Shown here piece after piece: positions 1-6,564 of a DNA stretch of 22,884 nt. This DNA is from a virus, in the IMG/VR virus record IMGVR_UViG_3300025849_000242, positions 1-22,884 of that record. One strand, written 5' to 3'. The notes under the pieces are model-generated. The model did not search any database. It had not been told where the DNA came from and worked only from the letters and a program-made list of their open reading frames with translations. How positions within the stretch are numbered: the stretch's first letter is position 1; each line of letters begins with the position of its first letter. The translations under genes and the position numbers were made by a program.

Positions 1-1309
1 AAACTTCTTTTGATTTACTTGTTTTACTACATTTATCAAATATTGTATATATTATAGCATCTAATAAAGATGATTTACCAGATGCATTTGCAGCAAATAA
101 TCCTATAACATCAGATAATTTAGAAAAGTCTACTTTATTTTTTTCTCCATATGAAAACATATTATCAAATTCAAACGATACCGGATACCATGTTACGTTT
201 CTAACTGATTCTAAAACAGGTAGTTTAGAATTTATAGTTCTGTTAATATGTCTAATTGCATCTAATTCTTTTTTATTTGCATCTGGATGATTTTCATTTA
301 TAAAATTTGTTATTAAGTTATTTTGATGTTCTACATCTCGAACATTGCCTATTGCAATAGATCCATTTTTATTACTTTCAATATGATTTGCAGTACGCTG
401 TATTGATACGTCTTGAACTTTATATTTTTTACGTATAGTTGCTATTAATTTTTTAATGTCAGATGCATCTGTATCAGTAAATTTAATTCTGACTCTAGGT
501 TTAGCAGGAACCCTATGTGGAGATTTCTTAATTTTTGCGTTTTCTACTTCAAAAGTAACATATCCATAATCATTTTGTATTTCTATGAATTCTGATGTAC
601 GATCTGGAAGATCCCATACTAATATACCATGATCGAGTGCTTCTCCATGGTTTTGTTGTATTAATGATCCAGGATATCCAATAGTTTTTTCACTGTTTAA
701 GAACTGTGCAGGTTTGTGTATATCGCCTAATAATGTTAAATCATGTCCGTCAAACAATTCAGTAGTAACATGATCATTTGAAATTTGAAATCCTATATCA
801 GTTTTAGCATTATGTACAGCTCCGTGATGTAAAGCTATTTTATAATGAGCATTAAAGTCTTTTGCTTTAATATAGTCTTTTGGAGCAACATCTACTGCCA
901 TATGATTGAATACAACATTTGCAAAACTAAATAATCCATTTTCTTTAATAAAATGAATATTATCATTATTAATAACATCTAATATTGGAGATATTGCATC
1001 TAATCTATATAAATTATTTAAATTCATATCATGATTACCTAATATAACAATTGTAGGTATATGAAATCCATTAAAGAATTTTGTTAGCATGTTAATTAAT
1101 TCTGGAGACATATCTAATTTTGAATGTACTATATCTCCTGTTAATACACAAATACTTTGATTAGTTGCATGTTGTGTAATATGTAAGAATAAATTTTCAA
1201 ATACTTCTTTATATTCTTTGTGACGTTTTAATGTACGAATATGTATATCTGATATATGAAATATTTTATCAATTGATGTAATTGTTGTTTTTAATGTTTT
1301 TATTTCCAT
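1..1309 (-). CDS. SbcD/Mre11-type nuclease fused to SbcC/Rad50-type ATPase (gp47-gp46-like), 3' part beyond window
   Basis: The reading frame is open from the ATG at 1309 to the window edge (436 codons visible, no stop), so the gene is partial. The first ~210 residues carry calcineurin-type metallophosphoesterase motifs in order: FHISDIH (H18, D21, H23), TGDIVHS (G58-D59), GNHD (91-94), LHHG (161-163) and GDIH (195-198). This is the signature of Mre11/SbcD and T4 gp47. In the same frame, residues ~385-420 match the N-terminus of a Rad50/SbcC/gp46 ATPase: FDNMFSYGE, then a Walker A loop GLFAANASGKSSLL (K412). I checked the frame at several points between the two parts and found no shift. T4 gp47 (about 340 aa) and gp46 are separate proteins; here they look fused. 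Expected role: 5' end resection for recombination-dependent replication. The start overlaps the end of the primase gene by 10 nt. Confidence 0.85.
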   Translation of the reverse strand, partial: MEIKTLKTTITSIDKIFHISDIHIRTLKRHKEYKEVFENLFLHITQHATNQSICVLTGDIVHSKLDMSPELINMLTKFFNGFHIPTIVILGNHDMNLNNLYRLDAISPILDVINNDNIHFIKENGLFSFANVVFNHMAVDVAPKDYIKAKDFNAHYKIALHHGAVHNAKTDIGFQISNDHVTTELFDGHDLTLLGDIHKPAQFLNSEKTIGYPGSLIQQNHGEALDHGILVWDLPDRTSEFIEIQNDYGYVTFEVENAKIKKSPHRVPAKPRVRIKFTDTDASDIKKLIATIRKKYKVQDVSIQRTANHIESNKNGSIAIGNVRDVEHQNNLITNFINENHPDANKKELDAIRHINRTINSKLPVLESVRNVTWYPVSFEFDNMFSYGEKNKVDFSKLSDVIGLFAANASGKSSLLDAIIYTIFDKCSKTSKSKEV

Positions 1310-2247
1310 AATGAGTCTATTTCCATTTGCATCAATTCTTCAAATGAAAATTGATACGTGTCATGAATTTTTTCAGTAATTTTTTTATATCCTAATTCAT
1401 TAGGATCATCTTTATCTAATTTAACTAAGTGTACTGTTATACCTTCAGTCATAAATGTTTTTGCTATATGTTTTGCATTTTTTATTGCATCTTGATCTAA
1501 ACATATATAAATTTCTTTTACTCCTTCTTCGATAATTTTTATTCGAAGTTTAGGATTAATTTGTTTACCAAATAATGGAATTGCATTTCTTTTAATAGTA
1601 ATTGCATCAAATGCTCCTTCACATAATGTAATAGGTTCATTCCAATTAATTAACATATCAAATCCTATAATATCTTTTGATACTTTTGGATTCTTATGTT
1701 TATATGAATCATGTTCATAAAAAGCTCTAGAAACAAAATAATTTAATTGTCCTTCTGAATCATAACTAGGAATAATAATTTTACCAGAATATGGACCTGA
1801 TTCTGCATATCCTATTCTATATCTAATTATATCAAATATTGATATACCACGTTTTTTTAAATAATATATTGCATTTCTATAATCTGGTGTATTTCTATTA
1901 GTCCATAATGGTTTATAATCTTCTGGCAATTGTATTACTTCGTCTATTTGTTTTATATCATTAGAATTATTTCTATATTTGGATCGCTCAATTATTTTAC
2001 CTAACTTATCAAATTTATCCTGGGATAATTTTAATTGTTTAAATAATGAGTATATAGATCTGCCTTTTTTATCAGATATCCAACAATGCCATGGATTACG
2101 ACCTTCATGATCAGTATTTATATCAATTTCTAATTTAGGTTTATAATGTGATGTAAACGGAGAAAAAAATGCAACGTTATTACCTGAAGTAGATTTACTT
2201 TTACCTAATACAGATTCTAACAATTGAAGTAATTTTAGATTCTTCAT
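1300..2247 (-). CDS. DNA primase, T4 gp61-like (degenerate zinc ribbon, TOPRIM domain)
   Basis: A 315-aa protein close in length to T4 gp61 (342 aa). The N-terminal part has the layout of a primase zinc-ribbon (SPFTSHYKPKLEI at 29-41, NPWHCWISDKKGRS at 51-64), but only Cys55 and His34 remain where zinc ligands are expected. The C-terminal part is a TOPRIM catalytic domain: the acidic motif CEGAFDA (E210, D214) and ICLDQDA (D251, D253), which bind the metal ions for RNA primer synthesis. Expected role: primer synthesis for lagging-strand replication together with the phage helicase, which is not in this window. The start at 2247 has no Shine-Dalgarno-like sequence and lies 8 nt past a TATAAT box, so the message may be leaderless. 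The 3' end overlaps the nuclease gene by 10 nt. Primase call is firm; loss of zinc binding is an inference from residues. Confidence 0.88.
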   Translation of the reverse strand: MKNLKLLQLLESVLGKSKSTSGNNVAFFSPFTSHYKPKLEIDINTDHEGRNPWHCWISDKKGRSIYSLFKQLKLSQDKFDKLGKIIERSKYRNNSNDIKQIDEVIQLPEDYKPLWTNRNTPDYRNAIYYLKKRGISIFDIIRYRIGYAESGPYSGKIIIPSYDSEGQLNYFVSRAFYEHDSYKHKNPKVSKDIIGFDMLINWNEPITLCEGAFDAITIKRNAIPLFGKQINPKLRIKIIEEGVKEIYICLDQDAIKNAKHIAKTFMTEGITVHLVKLDKDDPNELGYKKITEKIHDTYQFSFEELMQMEIDSLWK

Positions 2248-2255
2248 ATAATAAT

Positions 2256-2283
2256 ATTATAAGGAATTTTTAACAGAATTCAA
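2256..2283 (-). promoter_or_regulatory. Sigma70-like promoter of the primase-nuclease unit
   Basis: On the sense strand, TTGAAT (2283 to 2278) and a perfect TATAAT (2261 to 2256) are separated by 16 nt. The -10 box ends 8 nt before the primase ATG at 2247, so initiation at normal spacing would put the 5' end at or next to the start codon. It suits a host-polymerase early or middle promoter, in contrast with the motif before the tail genes. Assigned by eye in AT-rich DNA. Confidence 0.45.
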
Positions 2284-2307
2284 AGGAACTGGAACTTTAT
2301 ATTATAT

Positions 2308-2341
2308 GTTAGACACAATTAATTACATTTATCGGTCTAAC
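2308..2341. repeat. 7-bp inverted repeat GTTAGAC/GTCTAAC
   Basis: GTTAGAC at 2308-2314 and its exact complement GTCTAAC at 2335-2341 enclose 20 nt. It lies 25 nt upstream of the primase -35 box, so it could be an operator-like site or an RNA stem-loop. No further support is visible. Confidence 0.4.
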
Positions 2342-2366
2342 GATTCATCATTTAAATAATTACATT

Positions 2367-2391
2367 ATATTAAAAGATTTCATCTTTATAT
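2367..2391 (-). terminator. Possible terminator hairpin after the endonuclease gene
   Basis: AAAGAT/ATCTTT pair perfectly around a 3-nt loop (2373-2378 with 2382-2387), and four more A-T pairs follow after a 2-nt bulge (2367-2370 with 2388-2391). On the sense strand it is followed by TTTAATATAATG, a weak U-tract. It lies about 45 nt downstream of the endonuclease stop. The stem is A/T-rich, so its strength as a terminator is uncertain. Confidence 0.35.
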
Positions 2392-2436
2392 TAAATACAT
2401 AAAAAAAATAATAAAAATTTTTCAAAGATCAAACCA

Positions 2437-2910
2437 TTAACCAAAAAACTTAACTATATTTGGCTTTTCATCTACTTTACAACACTCATCTAACCATTCC
2501 GTTGGCATATCTTTTTTTGCAACATGTTTAATGCCTAATTTTAAAGCATATGCTTCATATGTTGTTTTTGATCCTTTTGATATCTTTTGATTTGGATTTT
2601 GAAATATTATTCTTAAATCTATATCAGGATTCGAAGCTAATATATTTTTCATTTTTTGTCTATCCGTACTTGTCCATCTTCCCTTAGTTTCAATATACAT
2701 TGTATTACCATCTTTTTTTGTAAAAATAAAATCAGGTGTATATTTTGAATTCTTTTGTGGAACTATATATTTTAATGTTTCTGTTTCATAATTAACTGGA
2801 TATTTTGCTTCTTTAATTTGATCTGCAACTTTTAATTCTAAGCCAGATCTATATCCATATTTATACGCTGCTTGGCGTTGTTTATTATTCGAATGCCAAT
2901 GATTTTTCAT
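2437..2910 (-). CDS. T7-type endonuclease I (Holliday junction resolvase)
   Basis: A 157-aa protein close to the 149 aa of T7 gp3. It cleaves branched DNA such as Holliday junctions. All four catalytic positions of the T7 enzyme have counterparts: E25 in SGLE, D60 in KYTPDF, and E74 and K76 in YIETKGR. The family motif IIFQNPNQKISKGSKTTY (residues 101-118) and a C-terminal PTEWLDE are also present. The start is set by a strong ribosome site, AAGGAAA, 7 nt upstream of the ATG. It follows the kinase-fold gene after 16 nt, so the two are probably co-transcribed. T4 uses an unrelated enzyme (endonuclease VII, gp49) for this task; no gp49 homologue is seen here. Function is well supported by residue conservation. 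Confidence 0.92.
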   Translation of the reverse strand: MKNHWHSNNKQRQAAYKYGYRSGLELKVADQIKEAKYPVNYETETLKYIVPQKNSKYTPDFIFTKKDGNTMYIETKGRWTSTDRQKMKNILASNPDIDLRIIFQNPNQKISKGSKTTYEAYALKLGIKHVAKKDMPTEWLDECCKVDEKPNIVKFFG

Positions 2911-2926
2911 AACTGTTTCCTTTTTT

Positions 2927-3469
2927 TTACCAATCGATCATTACAATATTACCATTCCAGCTCATTATGTTGTCTGGTTTAAAATCTAATGATAAATCTA
3001 AATCACCTATTCCGGTAGTTTGTACTTGTTGTTCTAATGCTCTTATAAAATTACCTAATTTTTGGTCAACATATCTGCCACCATCATTATTAAAATAATC
3101 AAATATACTAGTTTCAACTCCTTGACTTCTTGCATATTCTTTATATTTTTCATAAAATTGTGTTATTTTATGTAACATATCAGATGATAACTTACTTGCT
3201 CGTTTCATTATATACATGGTTTTATTATCAGAATAAACAACAGGTATAAATGCATTATATTCATTATACCGTCCTACTATAACATCTGCTACTGCAATTT
3301 CATCTGGTTCTGATGTTATTTTCATTAATAAATCTTCACCATTTATACTATAAACTTTTCCATTATCTCCAGAATTAAAAAATTGAAATTCTTTATTTCG
3401 TATTTTAGATAATAATCTTTCTGATTCTTGTTCAGAAATTTCTGTTAATATAGTTTTTAATTTTATCAT
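2927..3469 (-). CDS. Short kinase-fold protein with capsid-targeting-like N-terminus
   Basis: A 180-aa protein with protein-kinase/aminoglycoside-phosphotransferase landmarks: a glycine-loop segment NSGDNGKVYSI (32-42), a lysine in LLMKIT (K50) that fits the ATP-binding position, a hinge-like segment YIMKRAS (86-92), a catalytic loop LDFKPDNIM (D162, N167, exactly five apart as in kinases) and a metal-binding Asp in MIDW (D179). The protein ends one residue after this Asp, so the usual C-terminal helical part is missing. The first 11 residues, MIKLKTILTEI, resemble a T4 capsid-targeting peptide with a gp21-like cleavage motif (LTE). It starts 2 nt after the adhesin stop codon and lies directly before the endonuclease gene. 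Kinase fold is well supported; activity, substrate and packaging are inference. Confidence 0.7.
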   Translation of the reverse strand: MIKLKTILTEISEQESERLLSKIRNKEFQFFNSGDNGKVYSINGEDLLMKITSEPDEIAVADVIVGRYNEYNAFIPVVYSDNKTMYIMKRASKLSSDMLHKITQFYEKYKEYARSQGVETSIFDYFNNDGGRYVDQKLGNFIRALEQQVQTTGIGDLDLSLDFKPDNIMSWNGNIVMIDW

Positions 3470-3471
3470 AT

Positions 3472-5121
3472 TTAATCAAATTCATTATCATCTACTGTAC
3501 TTGCAAATTGATCTTGATCTAAATCTACACGTACTAAAAAATTCATATCAATATTATTTCTATTTTTAACTGGATTAGCTAATTTACCAATTGCTAATAA
3601 TTCAGCATGTTGATTATATAATCCTATAGTTGTTAAATATGGTTCAAATGTACTAGAAGTCATATGACTTAAATATGTTTGATTATCATCTTTTAATGCT
3701 GAATAATTTGTTGTTAAATTAAAATCTCCTTGTTCTACCTTACATAACGTTGCAAATTCAAATACATTAATAGTACTTTTATAACTAGCAGAATATGCAT
3801 ATGACAATGTATCTTCATAACGGTAATCTGGACTAGTTACTACAAATAATCCATTATTATGAAATGCATTACCAACACGATTAGTTTGTAATAATGTACC
3901 TCCTTCTGTACGATCTGCTAATGAATTAATATGATCCTGAGTTAAAGCTTTATTATATATTCTAACTTCATCTAAATAACCATGAAAGAAATTTAGTTGT
4001 TGTAAAAAAGGATTATTTTCTTGATATGATCCAAATTTTATTGGGTCTGTATTATTTATAGCAGCTGATGATGTTTTAAAATTATTAAGTTTTTCTAAAC
4101 TAAGTAATGTATTCGAAGTTATTGAATTATGTAATGAAGAGTTAATATACATCTCCATAGTACTACCAGTTTTTTGACAAACAACATGAGTCCAACTACT
4201 AGATACAAATGCTGATGATGTAATTTCATTTTTTAAAGACTCTTTACCAGAAATTGAAAAAACTAATTGATTACTTCCACTCAATTCAATTTTAAATGGA
4301 TATTGTTCACTAACATTATTTTTTACTTTTCCAATTATTAATTCATTTGCTGTTGATGTATTTGATCCACTATATAAATAAAAAGAAAGTGCATAATCAT
4401 GGTCTCTATCAAAATATGCATCATATTGAGTAGTTTCCATATATCCAGATCCAGAAAAATATGCAGAATATCCAATTGATTTTTTATCACCATTTGACGT
4501 AGTTACTCCATTTGTAAATATAACATTTGAAGATGTTACATATTTAGTAATTCTATTTGTATCAAAATATTCATTGAATCCTTCATAAAATATTTCATCG
4601 CCAGGAAATGAACTTGTAACAATTCCAGAATCAATAATATTCTCATATTTATCAGAATGTAAATTAAACGATCCACTATAAATAAAAGAACCAGGTTTAA
4701 TTGTCAATCCCATTTGTGTTTGAGGAACACTAAATACTGATGCTGATTGGTATAATATTTTTGTAGATTTATCTAACGGAGTCATTAATCCATGATTTTT
4801 ATATGCATCATTTTTATACTTATAAAATAAATGATTAATTGAATAATATATATTAAACGCATATGAATCATTGTCAGGATTTTTTCTAAAAGCTGAATCT
4901 AAATTAGAATTAAAAAAATATGCTTCATTAGTAAAAGGATTAATTTCAGGAATAGATCCAACATAATTTGCATATAATGCTAAATGATTATCAGATGTAC
5001 TACCTGATCTCATTGTAAATGATTTATTAATTTGTATAGGAGTTATTTTAGTATCAGATCTGTCAACACGTTTAAATACTTGAGGATGTGTTCCGTTTTT
5101 ATCTTTAATAATGTTTGGCAT
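3472..5121 (-). CDS. Adhesin-like tail/virion protein with LamG domain and shared C-terminal module
   Basis: A 549-aa protein with no signal peptide or membrane segment. Residues ~210-405 form a LamG/concanavalin-A-like domain: YSAYFSGSGYMETTQYDAYF at the start, SSSWTHVVCQKTGSTMEMYI in the middle, and the diagnostic GYLDEVRIYNKALTQDHINS near the end. Such domains bind glycans, so a role in host recognition is likely. Residues ~450-535 (FEFATLCKVEQGDFNL, then YLTTIGLYNQHAELLAIGKL) match the C-terminus of the next upstream gene (5178-6551), which suggests a common assembly or attachment module. The last residues are acidic. The gene is preceded by a GC-capped hairpin and a promoter-like motif, so it may be expressed separately from the block before it; it is followed after 2 nt by the kinase-fold gene. 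Receptor binding is an inference from the domain type. Confidence 0.75.
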   Translation of the reverse strand: MPNIIKDKNGTHPQVFKRVDRSDTKITPIQINKSFTMRSGSTSDNHLALYANYVGSIPEINPFTNEAYFFNSNLDSAFRKNPDNDSYAFNIYYSINHLFYKYKNDAYKNHGLMTPLDKSTKILYQSASVFSVPQTQMGLTIKPGSFIYSGSFNLHSDKYENIIDSGIVTSSFPGDEIFYEGFNEYFDTNRITKYVTSSNVIFTNGVTTSNGDKKSIGYSAYFSGSGYMETTQYDAYFDRDHDYALSFYLYSGSNTSTANELIIGKVKNNVSEQYPFKIELSGSNQLVFSISGKESLKNEITSSAFVSSSWTHVVCQKTGSTMEMYINSSLHNSITSNTLLSLEKLNNFKTSSAAINNTDPIKFGSYQENNPFLQQLNFFHGYLDEVRIYNKALTQDHINSLADRTEGGTLLQTNRVGNAFHNNGLFVVTSPDYRYEDTLSYAYSASYKSTINVFEFATLCKVEQGDFNLTTNYSALKDDNQTYLSHMTSSTFEPYLTTIGLYNQHAELLAIGKLANPVKNRNNIDMNFLVRVDLDQDQFASTVDDNEFD

Positions 5122-5131
5122 AATAGTAAAA

Positions 5132-5164
5132 CCCCGCTATACTTTTATTATAAATATAACGGGG
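5132..5164 (-). terminator. GC-capped hairpin between the two adhesin genes
   Basis: CCCCGCTATA (5132-5141) pairs with TATAACGGGG (5155-5164) at 9 of 10 positions around a 13-nt loop. On the sense strand the stem is followed by TTTTAC and then the ATG at 5121, so it resembles a short intrinsic terminator. The descending GCGGGG arm is also the only G-rich stretch before the start codon, so the hairpin might instead mask a ribosome site. The loop and one arm contain the promoter-like ATATTTATA. Confidence 0.6.
5149..5157 (-). promoter_or_regulatory. Late-promoter-like motif inside the hairpin
   Basis: The sense strand reads TATATTTATAATAAAAG, a variant of the motif found before the other tail units. 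It lies 27 nt before the ATG at 5121, farther than elsewhere, and is embedded in the 5132-5164 hairpin. A transcript started here would lack the upstream arm and so could not fold the hairpin. Confidence 0.35.
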
Positions 5165-5177
5165 ATAAAATCAATGA

Positions 5178-6551
5178 TTAATATTCAAGTTTTACACGAA
5201 CATTTAATTCTCTCTTTTTAGATTTAAGTAAAGGCTTACTTAATTTAGCAATTGCTAATAATTCTCTAGAGTCATTATATAATCCTACAGTTGTTATATA
5301 TGATTTTGGATCGCCTATATAACCATCTTGTAATATATCACCTTGGTCACCAGTTACATATGAAGGATTATTTGAATAATTAAAGTCTCCATTTTTTACT
5401 CTAACAAAATAGAATGTGCTAGAAACAGTTTCTTTATTTCTTGCTTTAAATCCTTTTGAAGCTGTTACATATGATCCAGATATTGAATGATGTAATCTAT
5501 AATGATTACTTCCATTTGAATTAGAACCAGTATTTGTTATAAATCCTAATTTAGTATCTAATACATCTCCATCTAATACAATAGTACTATGATCACAAAA
5601 AACACGTCCATAATAATGAGGTGCAGCTGGATTATAAACTCCATTTGCAATACTACCAGAAACAACAAAATATACATTTCCTGCATCTTCATTAGATGCT
5701 GATGCTATAGTTGAATCATCAATTAAAGTAAATGTATCAGCCGCTCCGCTAATTTCAACACTTCCAGTTGCGTCTAAAGCTTGCGAGCTAGATAAAGTAC
5801 TTAATGGTATTTCAAAATTTCCTGGATCTAGTTTTTCTTTTGCTCTATTTCTTTGAAAGTTTATAACATATATAGAATCAGTACTACCAGAAGCTGGAGT
5901 TGAAAATCTAGTAACGTCTTTATTTAATAATAATTGTCTGTATTGGCTATAAATTGCTCTAGATGGAGCATCATCAATACTTCCGTTAGTTGAAGAACCA
6001 CTTCCTAATGCATTACCATATGCTAAAGCATATTGAGTAGCAGATCCAGTTAGTGAAGGTAATTTTTGATTAACATTAACATAATATTGAGATTGAGCTG
6101 CAGTCATTGATTGAGTAAAATAATTTTGCAATTCAGTTAAATTATCACTCCATAACCCAGCCGTTACAGTTTCTTTAGATGCATCTATAATATCACCATT
6201 TAAATCAAATAATTGAAAAGTTTTACCACCATTCATTATAGCATTTTGATTTGTTACTTGTTGTATATAATCATCAACAGCTTGATTTTGTATAGATGTA
6301 ATCGTTTCTTCTGCAATTTCTCCACCAGTAAGCGGATCTTGTATTACCGGTCGACCTTCTGGTTGAGGTTCTCTTACTCTAATAGTGTCAGGAGTTCGTA
6401 ATTCTTGTGGTCTAGACATAGGTTCTTCTGATACTCTGCCTTCTTCTCTTTCTGGAGATCTTTCAACTTCTCTAGCTGACTCTCTTGTACGAGATCTACG
6501 TTCTCTTTGACTTTGGTTTGGTAATTGTTTTAAATCTATTATTTTATTCAT
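5178..6551 (-). CDS. Tail/virion structural protein with Arg/Glu-rich N-terminus
   Basis: A 457-aa protein of unproven function. Residues ~15-65 are strongly charged and probably disordered (for example QRERRSRTRESAREVERSPE). Residues ~110-250 include segments that look like a conserved phage structural domain (QYALAYGNALGSGSS; AIYSQYRQLLL; SIYVINFQRNRAKEKL). The C-terminal ~80 residues (STFYFVRVKNGDFNY ... YITTVGLYNDSRELLAIAKL ... ELNVRVKLEY) are paralogous to the C-terminus of the LamG adhesin encoded next (3472-5121). The sequence is rich in Ser, Gly and Asn, as is typical of beta-structured fibre proteins. The start is supported by a GGAG site 8 nt upstream, and the gene follows the Ig-like protein gene after 13 nt. 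A tail-fibre or baseplate-attached role fits the neighbourhood, but the protein is not assigned to a named T4 gene. Confidence 0.7.
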   Translation of the reverse strand: MNKIIDLKQLPNQSQRERRSRTRESAREVERSPEREEGRVSEEPMSRPQELRTPDTIRVREPQPEGRPVIQDPLTGGEIAEETITSIQNQAVDDYIQQVTNQNAIMNGGKTFQLFDLNGDIIDASKETVTAGLWSDNLTELQNYFTQSMTAAQSQYYVNVNQKLPSLTGSATQYALAYGNALGSGSSTNGSIDDAPSRAIYSQYRQLLLNKDVTRFSTPASGSTDSIYVINFQRNRAKEKLDPGNFEIPLSTLSSSQALDATGSVEISGAADTFTLIDDSTIASASNEDAGNVYFVVSGSIANGVYNPAAPHYYGRVFCDHSTIVLDGDVLDTKLGFITNTGSNSNGSNHYRLHHSISGSYVTASKGFKARNKETVSSTFYFVRVKNGDFNYSNNPSYVTGDQGDILQDGYIGDPKSYITTVGLYNDSRELLAIAKLSKPLLKSKKRELNVRVKLEY

Positions 6552-6564
6552 TAGTTAACTCCTA

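Larger units (their letters stand above)
2248..2436. other. 190-nt non-coding gap with two hairpins
   Basis: This is the only long gene-free stretch in the window. No reading frame of useful length exists on the minus strand. It contains a U-rich tract just after the endonuclease stop (around 2401-2425), a hairpin at 2367-2391, a 7-bp inverted repeat at 2308-2341, and the sigma70-like promoter of the primase. It separates the virion-gene block from replication genes, so it probably ends one transcription unit and starts another. An origin or small RNA is possible but nothing shows it directly. Confidence 0.6.
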
